Of a DNA stretch of 64,000 nt, positions 26,371 through 35,542 are shown piece by piece. The notes under the pieces were generated by a model, which did not search any database, had not been told where the DNA came from, and saw only the letters and a list, made by a program, of their open reading frames with translations. The stretch spans positions 46,807 to 110,806 of the forward strand of contig NZ_CABJCG010000020.1 of NCBI RefSeq assembly GCF_902364025.1, given 5' to 3'. Positions within the stretch are counted from its first letter, which is position 1. Each line of letters opens with the position of its first letter. Made by a program: the position numbers and the translations under genes. Source of the DNA: Enterocloster lavalensis. GTDB taxonomy: Bacteria; Bacillota; Clostridia; Lachnospirales; Lachnospiraceae.

Positions 26371-28083
26371 TTAGTCCTCGAGAACGATCTTGGTGATAGC
26401 ATAGTTGCTGTCAACGGTGATCTTGTAGCCGTCGCCATCCTTAACGGTCTTGCCCTTGGCAACCGTACCGGAAGCGTTGATTACGCGGCAGTTTTTGGTC
26501 TTGTCGGTCTTGAATACCCAGGTGTCCTGATCTTTCTTGTATTCCTTGTCGTCTTTCTCCTGCAGCACTCCGCCGAACTCTTTGATGAACTGCTTGATAT
26601 CAAAGCGGACTGTGCCGTCATCGGTATCGCCCAGTACCACATCGTCCTTAGTCAGAACAATGTCATACTTATCTTCCTTATCCGCCTTGATCAGTTTACC
26701 GCCGACATAGTATTTCTTGTCGTCCAAGCCGGTGATGCCCACGCCCTTGTCGCTGCTGGTGGTCTTGAACTTGAAGGTAGCGGTATCCCCATCCAGGGAA
26801 ATAGTCTGCTTGCCGGTCTTCATTGCGCCGTCTTCAGAACTGCCGAAGTAGTAGAAGGCGTAGTTTCCCTTCTGCAAGTCGCCGCTGTCAGTGAGCTTGG
26901 CAACGGTTGTATTGAATTCGTCCTCATTCTCATAGGGGAATGTGGGGTCGTCACTGGCGATCTTCTCCGCAATCGCGGTATTGCTGCCATCCTCCATCCG
27001 CAGAAGAGCAAGTCCGCTGATCATGCGGCCATACTCGTCAAATGCATACTTTTTGCCTTTGTAACGCTCGATGGTGTTGGTGTAAAGATTGCCGTCGGAA
27101 TCTGCATAATACCAATACTCAGCATCTTCCTCGTATTTATCCTGATGCAGATAATAGCCAGGTACCACCTTGAACCAGTTCTTGGAATAACGGGCGCCGT
27201 CCTCGGGGCTGCTGTAGTACATAAAGGAACTGCTGTAGGTAGCGCTTCCCTGAGTGGAGATAATGGGGTTGCCGTCGCTGTCGGTTGCAGTATTTACTGC
27301 GGTGTGGCTCTTGTCAACCGGGCTTAAAGTCGTACTCCAGGAAGCGATCATACGGCCATATTTATCAAAGCCATATTTTCTGCCATTGATATTCTTTCCT
27401 TTGTGCTCGCCCTGCTTTTTGCCGGAGGCCTTAAAGTAGAAGTATCTGTCCTGCTCCTCATCCCAGAAATCATCACCGGGCTGAGCGTCGTCGGCGTCCT
27501 CGTCGGTAATGGAGATCAGAGCAAAATTGTTTACAACCATTGCGCCGTCGTCCTCGCCGCCAAAATAATAATCGCAGGTCTGCCAGGCGTCATCCTCGTC
27601 ATCTCTCTCGAAGGAGGAGTTGACCCATCCAAACAGCATCTTACCGTCGGTATCAAAGGCATACTTTTTACCATTAATGGTTTTAGCGGAAATGGTGGTT
27701 GCGGAATCGCTTCTCTTGTAAGCCTTACCATTGGACTGGAAATAGTACCAGTAATGATCCGGCTCATCTTCTTCGCCAGCGTCCTCGTTCTCAATGGCTA
27801 CCCACTGATTGCGAACCATGGCGCCGTTGGCATCTACATAGTAATAGTCGTCGTCATCCTCGATCAGCATATCGGTTGCCATCTCGCCGCTGTCGTCCAG
27901 CCAGAACCAGTTATCGCCTGATTTCTTCCAGGAATCCGTCACCCGATCGCCATTCTTGTCATAATAAACCCAAGTCCCATCTTCCTCAGCCCAACCCTGA
28001 GCCGCAAAAGAGGTCATGGATGCACCAATGGCGAGCAGTGCTGCTGTGGATAATACAGCAACTAATTTTGTCTGCTTTCTCAT
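26371..28083 (-). CDS. Surface gene G1: secreted cell-wall-binding repeat protein
   Basis: A 570-residue exported protein with no catalytic domain. Signal peptide (1-28, ending in MTSFAA), then tandem aromatic/Gly repeats of the choline/cell-wall-binding type (GTWVYYDKNGDRVTDSW, NWFWLDDSGEMATDML, DYYYVDANGAMV, repeated to about residue 450), with Asp/Glu-rich insertions making it very acidic, and a C-terminal domain of about 110 residues ending in ITKIVLED. G2 and G3 share this plan. AGGAGAG precedes the ATG. The first 147 bases of coding sequence and the leader are identical to G3. Probable role: wall-attached surface coat protein; the ligand is unknown. Confidence 0.85.
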   Translation of the reverse strand: MRKQTKLVAVLSTAALLAIGASMTSFAAQGWAEEDGTWVYYDKNGDRVTDSWKKSGDNWFWLDDSGEMATDMLIEDDDDYYYVDANGAMVRNQWVAIENEDAGEEDEPDHYWYYFQSNGKAYKRSDSATTISAKTINGKKYAFDTDGKMLFGWVNSSFERDDEDDAWQTCDYYFGGEDDGAMVVNNFALISITDEDADDAQPGDDFWDEEQDRYFYFKASGKKQGEHKGKNINGRKYGFDKYGRMIASWSTTLSPVDKSHTAVNTATDSDGNPIISTQGSATYSSSFMYYSSPEDGARYSKNWFKVVPGYYLHQDKYEEDAEYWYYADSDGNLYTNTIERYKGKKYAFDEYGRMISGLALLRMEDGSNTAIAEKIASDDPTFPYENEDEFNTTVAKLTDSGDLQKGNYAFYYFGSSEDGAMKTGKQTISLDGDTATFKFKTTSSDKGVGITGLDDKKYYVGGKLIKADKEDKYDIVLTKDDVVLGDTDDGTVRFDIKQFIKEFGGVLQEKDDKEYKKDQDTWVFKTDKTKNCRVINASGTVAKGKTVKDGDGYKITVDSNYAITKIVLED

Positions 28084-28148
28084 AATTAATGCACTCTCCT
28101 TTTTCTTTTTGAAATACTTTTTGAAATTCCTAATTGCATTACGAGTTG

Positions 28149-28177
28149 ATTATACTTCCAATAAGGGAAAGTATGAG
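28149..28177 (-). promoter_or_regulatory. G1 promoter with palindromic switch element and defective -35
   Basis: On the minus strand the -10 is a perfect TATAAT (28149-28154) but the hexamer 17 bp upstream is CTCATA (28172-28177), a poor -35. The spacer contains the 16-bp element TTTCCC-TTATT-GGAAG (28155-28170), shared exactly with G3. Sequence upstream of the element differs from G2 and G3. Likely an OFF or weak configuration. Confidence 0.7.
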
Positions 28178-28214
28178 GAGTTGCCGGGAGAGGTTTAATT
28201 GCACGACAAAAAAA

Positions 28215-28263
28215 GAGATAAAGGCTCGCCGTGTGGGATCACGGTATTGCTCGCCTTTATCTC
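28215..28263. terminator. Strong hairpin between divergent G1 and sugar-ABC operon
   Basis: An 11-bp outer stem (28215-28225 with 28253-28263) plus an inner CCGTG/CACGG stem, flanked by A7 on one side and TTTCTTT on the other. The rest of the 28084-28694 gap holds the G1 promoter, a second small hairpin (28271-28289) and the structured element at 28337; no gene is seen. Confidence 0.6.
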
Positions 28264-28336
28264 TTTCTTTCGCAGGCTCAGCACCTGCGTGGGAATGGTA
28301 GGTATATTATAGTTTGTAAAAAAGAAAATGTTGATA

Positions 28337-28384
28337 GGGGGGTCGGACGGTTTTACCCGTCCGATATGAGTATGAAAAAGCTTT
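28337..28384 (+). other. Structured element copy 1 (G6 + hairpin + conserved 20-mer)
   Basis: GGGGGG (28337-28342), an 8-bp stem (28343-28350 with 28357-28364), then TATGAGTATGAAAAAGCTTT (28365-28384). A second copy at 48873-48924 has the same flanks but a different, still fully paired stem, so pairing is conserved while sequence is not. Class unknown; RNA or DNA site. Confidence 0.55.
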
Positions 28385-28694
28385 CTTTGCTTTACATGTA
28401 TTATCATACCGGAAAAATGTGAGGAAAATATGGACGTTCCATGAAAAAAAGATAAAAATTATTAGGAAATCATGAAAGACAAACGGTCAATTATTATGGA
28501 AATCTAAAAACAAAGCGGGCCCTGCCCCAACAAATGCATACAATCTAAAAACATGTCGATGTACAAGCCCGGGCGGCAAATGATAAAATAAAAACAGAAC
28601 GTAACAGAACATTTCACCGAGGCCAACGTGAATCACAACCGGCCGGCATGAGGGTGTGCCGGCCTCCACAAAAACAGACAGGGAGAGGTATCAG

Positions 28695-30095
28695 ATGAGA
28701 AAAAATATGAAAAAGGCAACTGCGCTTTTGATTGCGGCAGCCATGGCGGCGGGTCTGTCGGCCTGTTCTTCCGGGGGAGGCGGGGAAACAAAAGCGCCTT
28801 CCGGGACACAGGCTGCGGATTCCGGGACCTCCGGCGCCGCGGCTGAGTCCGCACCGGGTAAGGAGGAGGCAGCGAAAACCGCCTCCGATGAGAAGGTGAC
28901 GATCCGTTTTTCCTGGTGGGGAGCCGATACCCGCCACGAAGCGACCTTAAAGGTGATGGACATGTACATGGAAAAGCACCCAAACGTCACCATTGAGGGG
29001 GAATACGGGGCGTTTGACTCATTTTATCAGAAGCTTCAGACCCAGTTGGGCGGAGGAACGGAGCCGGACATCATTTCCGTGGACTATAAGTGGGTCAGCG
29101 ACCTCACCGCCCAGGGCGAACTGTTCGTGGACATGAACAGCCTGACGGATCAGATCGACATGAGCGGATTCGACATGGATTTTGCGAAAATATATGGGGC
29201 AAAGGGCGATTACCTGATCGGCCTTCCGGTGGGAATCAACGGCATGGGTTATCTGTACAACGTGGAATTTTTAAAACAGTACGGTGTTGTGCCAAGCGAC
29301 GACTGGACCTGGGAGACCGTGCTGGAGAACGGAAAAAAGGTGCAGGAACAGGACCCCTCCAAGCACCTCATGTACAATCACGCGGATCACTGGGTCTACA
29401 TGGTCAAGGCGATCTTAAAACAGATGAACGGCCAGAACCTGGTGAAGGACGACTACACCCCGGGCTTTACCGCCGAGGAGATGGCGAAGATATTCGACTA
29501 TGAGAGACAACTGGTGGAGACCGGGACCGTGCCTCCCTTTGCAGAGGGCGTGCTCTACGAGACCGTGTACGCGGATCAGAATCCCAACTGGCTGAACCAG
29601 GATTTGGGAATTTTCCCCACTTCCTCCTCCCTGGTGCCCGGCATCGCCAAGGCCAGCGACTTCGAGCTGGCGACCCTGCGCTACCCGGTGGCAAAGGACG
29701 CCGTGGATCCCGGAATCCTGGTGACCCCGTCGGTGTTCCTCACCATCTCGGCCAACAGCAAGCACCCGGATGTGGCAGCGGATTTTATCAACTATATGCT
29801 GAATGATCCGGAAGCCATCTCCGTTCTCAAGGATACACGTGGAATTCCGGCCAACGAGACGGCCAAGGAGCAGCTGGTGGAGGAAGGTGTTATTGACGGA
29901 AAGGTCTCCACCATGGTGGCCCAGGCCCTCAGCGGAGCCGGAGCAGCGGAGAACGGACCCAGCCTGAATTCGGAGGTTCTGGTGCTGTTAAAAGACTACA
30001 TCCAGGAGGTCGGTTACCTTCAGATGACCCCGGAGGAAGCGGCGGCCGAATTCCGGTCCGAGCTGGAAGCGCTGTTGGAAACCATCAAACCGTGA
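28695..30095 (+). CDS. Sugar ABC transporter substrate-binding lipoprotein 1
   Basis: About 466 residues. Lipoprotein signal peptide with lipobox LSAC, Ser/Gly/Ala-rich linker, then a family 1 (MalE-type) binding protein starting at IRFSWWGADTRHEATLKVMDMY. The SWWGxDxRHExT start is shared with the second binding protein at 40582, so the two systems probably take related sugars. I start at 28695, with GGGAGAGG upstream. Followed by two permease genes; located in a pectin-utilisation region, so an oligogalacturonide or rhamnogalacturonan fragment is a reasonable but unproven ligand. Confidence 0.88.
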   Translation: MRKNMKKATALLIAAAMAAGLSACSSGGGGETKAPSGTQAADSGTSGAAAESAPGKEEAAKTASDEKVTIRFSWWGADTRHEATLKVMDMYMEKHPNVTIEGEYGAFDSFYQKLQTQLGGGTEPDIISVDYKWVSDLTAQGELFVDMNSLTDQIDMSGFDMDFAKIYGAKGDYLIGLPVGINGMGYLYNVEFLKQYGVVPSDDWTWETVLENGKKVQEQDPSKHLMYNHADHWVYMVKAILKQMNGQNLVKDDYTPGFTAEEMAKIFDYERQLVETGTVPPFAEGVLYETVYADQNPNWLNQDLGIFPTSSSLVPGIAKASDFELATLRYPVAKDAVDPGILVTPSVFLTISANSKHPDVAADFINYMLNDPEAISVLKDTRGIPANETAKEQLVEEGVIDGKVSTMVAQALSGAGAAENGPSLNSEVLVLLKDYIQEVGYLQMTPEEAAAEFRSELEALLETIKP

Positions 30096-30149
30096 GGCTG
30101 AAGCCGAGGCCCCGCAGTGCGTAACCTGTAAAATAGAGACAAAATTGCC

Positions 30150-30191
30150 AAGGGGTATTGCCGGATCGATCAAACGGACGCAATGCCCCTT
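30150..30191 (+). terminator. Hairpin after binding-protein gene (possible attenuator)
   Basis: A 12-bp stem (30150-30161 with 30180-30191) lies 54 bases after the stop, before the permease genes. No long T-run follows, so it may act as an mRNA-stabilising or partial termination structure. Confidence 0.5.
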
Positions 30192-30236
30192 CCTGTTGAA
30201 CGAGACATGTTGCCGGGCCGGCCGCCAGCGGCCCGC

Positions 30237-30355
30237 GCCAGGGCCCTGCCTGTGCCACGGACCTGTCCGCGCCACGGCCCTGCCCGCACCAAGGCCCTGC
30301 CCGCGCCACGGACCCACCCGCGCCACGGTCCTGCCTGTGCCACGGCCCTGCCGGG
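30237..30355 (+). repeat. Tandem 17-bp repeat, seven units
   Basis: Seven contiguous units of the form GCCACGG-CCCTGCCCGC start at 30237, 30254, 30271, 30288, 30305, 30322 and 30339. They fill the gap between the binding-protein and permease genes; 17 is not a multiple of three and no gene covers them. GC content is far above the surroundings. Confidence 0.88.
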
Positions 30356-30446
30356 CCGCCCATTACCCTGCGCGGAGTCTCCAGCGGGCCACCCCTTGTA
30401 AACCAACCATTCAACCGCACCACCCCGACGATTAGGAGATGATAAG

Positions 30447-31334
30447 ATGAAACGGACAGATCACCAGCCTGTGGCGTACCTGTTTATACTGCCCTGGATC
30501 ATTGGATTTCTGATATTCCAACTGTATCCCTTTGTGGCGTCCTTTGTGTATTCCTTCACGGATTTCTCGCTGTTAAAGTCCATGAAATTCGTGGGCTTTA
30601 AAAATTACATCCAGATGTTTACCCGGGACCGGGTGTTCTACAAGTCCCTCTGGGCCACGGTGAAATACGTGCTGATCGCGGTGCCGGGCAAGCTGGTATT
30701 TGCCCTGATCATCGCCATGATCTTAAATATGAAGCTGAAATGCATCAATTTCTACCGGACCGTTTACTACCTGCCCTCCATTCTGGGCGGTTCTGTGGCC
30801 ATCTCGATCCTGTGGAAGTTCCTGTTCAGCAAAAACGGAACCGTAAACACCTTTCTGGCCCACCTGCATATCCCGGCCCTGGACTGGCTGGGAAGCCCCA
30901 ACCTGGCGTTAGTGACCATGGGGCTGCTGGTGGTCTGGCAGTTCGGCTCCTCCATGGTGCTTTTTCTGGCGGCGCTAAAAAACGTGCCCGCGGAGCTCTG
31001 CGAGGCAGCCCGGGTGGACGGAGCGGGGCGGATCCGCACGTTTTTCACCATCACCCTGCCCCTGCTTACGCCCACCATCTTTTTCAACCTGATCATGCAG
31101 ATGATCAACGCCTTCAAGGAGTTTAACGCCCCGTTTCTGATCACCAAGGGCGGACCCTTAAACTCCACCTACCTGTACGGCATGATGGTCTACGAGAACG
31201 CCTTCCAGCACTCCAAAATGGGCTACGCGTCGGCCCAGTCCTGGGTGCTGTTCATGATCATCCTGGTGTTCACGGCCCTCACATTCAAATCGTCCCCCTA
31301 CTGGACATTCTACGAGGACGGAGGTGAATTCTGA
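30447..31334 (+). CDS. Sugar ABC transporter permease (MalF type), system 1
   Basis: A 295-residue inner-membrane permease with six predicted spans starting at LFILPWIIGFLIFQLYPFV. The EAA loop for ATPase contact is ELCEAARVDGAGRIRTFFTI (about 189-208). AGGAGATG precedes the ATG. The stop overlaps the next permease by one base. No ATPase gene is nearby, as is common for CUT1 sugar importers in Firmicutes, which share a MsmX-type ATPase encoded elsewhere. Confidence 0.9.
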   Translation: MKRTDHQPVAYLFILPWIIGFLIFQLYPFVASFVYSFTDFSLLKSMKFVGFKNYIQMFTRDRVFYKSLWATVKYVLIAVPGKLVFALIIAMILNMKLKCINFYRTVYYLPSILGGSVAISILWKFLFSKNGTVNTFLAHLHIPALDWLGSPNLALVTMGLLVVWQFGSSMVLFLAALKNVPAELCEAARVDGAGRIRTFFTITLPLLTPTIFFNLIMQMINAFKEFNAPFLITKGGPLNSTYLYGMMVYENAFQHSKMGYASAQSWVLFMIILVFTALTFKSSPYWTFYEDGGEF

Positions 31335-32170
31335 TGAAACGCGCGCACAGACTTGTGATCACTTACGGCCTGCTGACCGTCATCGGCATCGTGATGGTCT
31401 ATCCCCTGCTTTGGATGATCTCCGCGTCCTTCAAGACCAACCGGGAGATTTTCAGCTCCCTGTCCCTGATGCCCACCGAGATTCTGTGGGACGGCTACTC
31501 CAAAGGCTGGCAGAGCAGCGGCCAGTACACCTTTGCCACCTACTTCGCCAACACCTTTGTCATGGTGATTCCCACCGTACTTCTGACAGTGGCCTCCAGC
31601 CTGCCGGTGGCCTACGGCTTTGCCAGGTTCCGGTTCAAGGGCAAGGGCCTGCTGTTCACCCTGGTGATCGCCTCCCTCATGCTGCCTACGGAAGTGATTA
31701 TCATTCCACGGTACATGCTGTTCAACAAGCTGGGCTGGCTGAATACCTACCTGCCATTCATCGTGCCGGCGGCATTTGCCACCTATTCCTTCTTTATATT
31801 TATGCTGGTTCAGTTTATCCGCGGGATTCCCAGAGAGCTGGACGAGGCGGCGCGCATCGACGGCTGCGGCCCCTGGGGCACCCTGGTGAACATCATTCTG
31901 CCCCTGTGCAAGCCCGCCCTGGTCTCCTGCGTGATTTTCCAGTTTGTGTGGCGCTGGAACGACTTTTTAAATCCCCTGATTTACATCAGCAGCGTGAAAA
32001 AATACCCCCTGTCCCTGGCCCTGCGCATGGCTCTGGACGTGACGGACACGGTGAGCTGGAACCAGACCATGGCAATGTCGGTTCTGGCTATGGTTCCCCC
32101 GGTGGCCCTGTTCTTCCTCTGCCAGAAATACTTTGTGGAAGGCGTGGCCAGCACGGGACTGAAAGGATGA
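31334..32170 (+). CDS. Sugar ABC transporter permease (MalG type), system 1
   Basis: A 278-residue permease with six spans and the EAA loop ELDEAARIDGCGPWGTLVNI (about 173-192). It ends with the typical FVEGVASTGLKG tail of MalG-type subunits. Partner of the preceding MalF-type protein. Its stop overlaps the ATG of the following glycosidase-like gene (ATGA), so the three are translationally coupled. Confidence 0.9.
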   Translation: MKRAHRLVITYGLLTVIGIVMVYPLLWMISASFKTNREIFSSLSLMPTEILWDGYSKGWQSSGQYTFATYFANTFVMVIPTVLLTVASSLPVAYGFARFRFKGKGLLFTLVIASLMLPTEVIIIPRYMLFNKLGWLNTYLPFIVPAAFATYSFFIFMLVQFIRGIPRELDEAARIDGCGPWGTLVNIILPLCKPALVSCVIFQFVWRWNDFLNPLIYISSVKKYPLSLALRMALDVTDTVSWNQTMAMSVLAMVPPVALFFLCQKYFVEGVASTGLKG

Positions 32171-33903
32171 TGGAAATGGACGGACAGAATCGAAGCTTTG
32201 AGGTGCGGGCGCTGGAGCTGCACAGCCAGTACGCCTGGGATTACAACTGGATCATCAAAACCATGGATTTTATGAAGGACCTGGACTTCAACACCCTGGT
32301 TCTCCACCGCAATGATTTTATCGACCTGATCATTTACCCGGGAAAATACTTCGGGTACGAGGAAAATGCCGGGGACACGATCTTTGAGACCTACAGCCAC
32401 ATATTCCGCAAGCTCTACCGGTATACCCCCACCAGGCGTTCCGGCCCCTACCAGCGCCGGGCGTTCTTAAAACGGGTGCTGGAGCAGGCCAAACGCCGGG
32501 GCATCGACGTGTACATCGAGAATAAGGAGCTTTATTTCCCCGACATTCTGTTGGAATTTTATCCCAATTTGGTCCACGACGGCCACATCTGTGCCACAGA
32601 CCCCTTCTGGCTGGAATTCCTCCAGGTGAAATACCGGGACTTTTTCCGGGAATTTCCCGAGGTGGCGGGAATCATCACCGCCCCGGCCACCGGCGAGAGC
32701 CGCGTTTCCATCAAATCCAACCGCTGCCAGTGTGAGCGCTGCCGTGACGCCCGGAAGGAGGAATGGTTCGACAATGTGCTGCGGGCCATGTACGCCCCCA
32801 TCCACGAGGCGGGGAAAACCCTGGTGGTGCGGGACTTCGTGTTTGATCCCCAGGCCCACGGCGAGATCGCGGAGGTGATGGAGCGGCTTCCGGAGGACGT
32901 GGTCATTTCCTTGAAAAATACGCCCCACGACTATTACCCCACGTTCCCGGACAACAGCCGGATTGGGAATGTGGGAAATCATCGGCAGTGGATTGAGTAC
33001 GACGCCATGGGCCAGTATTTCGGCTGGGGCGTGGCCATGGCGGACTTAACCGGGGATTACCGTCAAAGAATGGGCTACGCCAGGCAAAAGGGCGCCACCG
33101 GCGTGGTGATCCGCACGGACTGGGAGAGCCTGGACGGCCACACGGCCTTTGGAACGCCCAACCGGATCAACCTCTACGCCGGAGCCATGCTGGCGGCCGA
33201 TCCCGGCGTGTTGGACCGGGACATTTACCTGCGGTTTCTGCGGTCTGAAAACTGGCTGAAGGACGGCCTTACGCCGGAGGAAACCGACGAGGCCGCCCGG
33301 TGGTTCGGCCGTCTCATGGGCGGGACCTGGGAGGCCACCAGGCGGATGCTGTACGTGCAGGGCTGCGTGTTCTCGGATTCCAGCCTGATGCCCGTTTCCT
33401 TCGCCCACGCGTTCTGGCTGGCGGAGGAGAAAAACTCGCTGAAGGCCTGGGATCCCTCCAAGGCGGACGCCCTGGCGCCGGACCGGGAACACCTGGAGGC
33501 GGCCCTGGAGGAGAAAAAGGACGCGGTGGAGCGCATCGCCGCCCTGTGCGCCATTTCCCAGGAGCCTCCGGCGGGGATCCGGCCCGAAAAAGCCGGAGAA
33601 CTGGCGCAGCGGTTTGCGATCCACCGCGAATACGCAAAAATGTACGCGGCCGCAGTGAACGCCCTGATGCTCACCCGGTACGTGCGGGAGACGGAGGAGG
33701 ACCGGAACTCCGAATATTACCGGGCGATCTGTAGGAAGCGCCGCCAGGCGGTGGAAGCCCTGGCAGATTGGGAGATCAGGCTGCGCCGGATGGCGGTGGA
33801 GACGGATTACATGCCCCACACGGTGTACACGCTGATGGACGGGGACCGGATGCGCTGCCTGTACCGGGATTTGAGAGAGGAGGAGACAGATGAGAACGGT
33901 TGA
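32167..33903 (+). CDS. Putative glycoside hydrolase, alpha-glucuronidase-like TIM barrel
   Basis: A 578-residue cytoplasmic protein without signal peptide. The first ~330 residues look like a (beta/alpha)8 barrel, with strands ending in acidic residues: DFNTLVLHRNDF, GIDVYIENKELYFPD, AGIITAPATGESRVS and TGVVIRTDWESLDG. Two cysteine pairs are present in NRCQCERCRDA (about 181-191). Spacing loosely recalls alpha-glucuronidases of the GH67 group, but I cannot assign a family. The helical C-terminal part (about 400-570) has no recognised motif. Position between a sugar importer and an SDR suggests cleavage of an imported uronic-acid-containing oligosaccharide. Confidence 0.5.
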   Translation: MMEMDGQNRSFEVRALELHSQYAWDYNWIIKTMDFMKDLDFNTLVLHRNDFIDLIIYPGKYFGYEENAGDTIFETYSHIFRKLYRYTPTRRSGPYQRRAFLKRVLEQAKRRGIDVYIENKELYFPDILLEFYPNLVHDGHICATDPFWLEFLQVKYRDFFREFPEVAGIITAPATGESRVSIKSNRCQCERCRDARKEEWFDNVLRAMYAPIHEAGKTLVVRDFVFDPQAHGEIAEVMERLPEDVVISLKNTPHDYYPTFPDNSRIGNVGNHRQWIEYDAMGQYFGWGVAMADLTGDYRQRMGYARQKGATGVVIRTDWESLDGHTAFGTPNRINLYAGAMLAADPGVLDRDIYLRFLRSENWLKDGLTPEETDEAARWFGRLMGGTWEATRRMLYVQGCVFSDSSLMPVSFAHAFWLAEEKNSLKAWDPSKADALAPDREHLEAALEEKKDAVERIAALCAISQEPPAGIRPEKAGELAQRFAIHREYAKMYAAAVNALMLTRYVRETEEDRNSEYYRAICRKRRQAVEALADWEIRLRRMAVETDYMPHTVYTLMDGDRMRCLYRDLREEETDENG

Positions 33904-34675
33904 GGAAATGTTTCGGGTGGACGGGAAAACCGCCCTGGTCACCGGCGGCGCCGGGGGAATCGGCCTGGCCTGCGCCAAAGCCCTGGCGGCCGCGGGGGCG
34001 GACCTGATTTTGTCAGATATCGACGGCGGGCGGCTGGACGAGGCGGCAGAGGAGATCCGGCGGGAAAACGGAACGTCCGGGGGCCGCTGTGTCACAGCGG
34101 TCTGCGACGTGGCAGACCTGCGGTCCGTGGAAAAACTTTTGGAGCAGGCCCGGGATAACGGCGGCGTGGATATTCTGATCCACAGCGCAGCCGTCACCAA
34201 CCGTAAACAGCTGTTGGACATGACCGAGGAGGAGTGGAACCACATTCTCACCGTAAACCTAAACGGAGCCTACCACATGGGAAAGCAGGTGGGGGAGCTG
34301 ATGACCCGGCAGGGACGCGGTGGGAAAATGACCTTTATCGTGTCCACCGGCGCTTACCGGGCGGGCGTCAACTTCGGGGCCTACAGCGCCAGCAAGGCGG
34401 GGGTGGTGATGATGATGAAAACCCTGGCTCTGGAGCTTGCGCCCTGGGGGATCAACGTGAACGCCATCGCGCCCACGGCCACGGAGACGCGTTTCACGGA
34501 GGACTATTACCGGGAGAATCCCCAGGCCAGGGAGCGGGCGCGGGCCAACCACCCCCTGGGGCGGCTGGCCCGGGCGGAGGACTACATGGGCACGGCTCTG
34601 TATCTCTCCTCCGCGGCCTCGGACTTCGTGACCGGCGCGCTCCTGGTGGTGGACGGGGGTAAAACCGCAAAATAA
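33890..34675 (+). CDS. Short-chain dehydrogenase/reductase
   Basis: A 261-residue classical SDR. Cofactor-binding TGGAGGIG (about 18-25), catalytic Ser in FIVSTGAY, and YSASKAG (Tyr and Lys, about 166-172). An acidic residue at the end of beta-2 (LSDIDGG) favours NAD(H). It overlaps the glycosidase-like gene by 14 bases and ends the first sugar operon. By context it probably reduces or oxidises a sugar-acid intermediate. Confidence 0.85.
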   Translation: MRTVEEMFRVDGKTALVTGGAGGIGLACAKALAAAGADLILSDIDGGRLDEAAEEIRRENGTSGGRCVTAVCDVADLRSVEKLLEQARDNGGVDILIHSAAVTNRKQLLDMTEEEWNHILTVNLNGAYHMGKQVGELMTRQGRGGKMTFIVSTGAYRAGVNFGAYSASKAGVVMMMKTLALELAPWGINVNAIAPTATETRFTEDYYRENPQARERARANHPLGRLARAEDYMGTALYLSSAASDFVTGALLVVDGGKTAK

Positions 34676-34717
34676 CCGCGGACGGCATTAATGGAAAATG
34701 ATGGAAAACACGAAAGC

Positions 34718-34747
34718 TTGCGCGCGGCAAAGCGCAGGTATTATAAT
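34718..34747 (+). promoter_or_regulatory. Promoter of the two-component gene pair
   Basis: TTGCGC (34718-34723), 18-bp spacer, perfect TATAAT (34742-34747), about 33 bases before the response-regulator start. Confidence 0.5.
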
Positions 34748-34779
34748 AGTCTCATGACATAGGATAAAGGGGCGGGCGT

Positions 34780-35520
34780 ATGTATCAGATGATCGTGGTG
34801 GACGACGAGGCGGAGCTGCGGGAGGGAATCAGCAACTATTTCCCCTGGGAGAGCTTAAATATCCGGGTGACCGGAATCTTTGAGAACGGGCGGACGGCCT
34901 TTGCCTATCTGAAGGCCCATCCGGTGGACATCGTGCTGACGGACATCCGCATGCCGTTTATGGACGGTCTGGAGCTGATCGAGAAGGCCAAGGCGGTGTC
35001 CCCGTCCACCTGTTACGTGATTCTCAGCGGATACCGGGAATTCGAGTACGCCAAGAAGGGCCTGCTTTTGGGGGTAAAGGACTATATCCTGAAACCCACC
35101 AAATATTCCCAGATTTACGAGGTATTTTCCCGCATCACCGCGGAGCTGGATCACAGCGCGGCGGCGGAGCGGCGGGAGGAAAATCTGCCGGACGCCGGGC
35201 GGTCCGTGATTTCCAGCGTGAAGAAATATATCCGCACCCACTATGCGGAGGTCACGCTGGACGGGGTGGCGGAGTATGTCCACCTGAATCCCTACTATCT
35301 GAGCACATTTTTCAAGCAGCAGACCGGAGAAAAGTTTTCCGACTATGTGCAGCGGGTGAAAATGGAAGCTGCCGCCAGCCTGCTGGAGCGGGGCGGCCAG
35401 AACGTGAAGGAGGTGGCGGAGGCGGTGGGTTACACCAATCCCAACAGCTTCACCCGGGCGTTCCGGCAGTATTACCAGTGCAACCCAAAGGACTACCGGC
35501 GCATGAAGCAGGGGCTGTAA
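34780..35520 (+). CDS. AraC-type response regulator (YesN-like)
   Basis: A 246-residue protein. Receiver domain 1-120 with acidic pair VVDDE, phospho-acceptor Asp in VLTDIRMPFMDG (about 55), Thr/Ser in ILSGYREFEYA and Lys in YILKPT. C-terminal AraC HTH (about 140-245) with YVHLNPYYLSTFFKQQTGEKFSDYV and GYTNPNSFTRAFRQYY. It is unusually short between the two domains. It is cotranscribed with the YesM-like kinase and likely activates neighbouring pectin genes in response to an extracellular sugar. Confidence 0.92.
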   Translation: MYQMIVVDDEAELREGISNYFPWESLNIRVTGIFENGRTAFAYLKAHPVDIVLTDIRMPFMDGLELIEKAKAVSPSTCYVILSGYREFEYAKKGLLLGVKDYILKPTKYSQIYEVFSRITAELDHSAAAERREENLPDAGRSVISSVKKYIRTHYAEVTLDGVAEYVHLNPYYLSTFFKQQTGEKFSDYVQRVKMEAAASLLERGGQNVKEVAEAVGYTNPNSFTRAFRQYYQCNPKDYRRMKQGL

Positions 35521-35542
35521 TCAGGACAGGGAGGACATTGCC

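Noticed and set aside
30237..30355. 17-bp repeats as CRISPR or origin iterons
   Set aside because: No spacers, GC-rich instead of AT-rich, and located inside a sugar transport operon with no replication genes.
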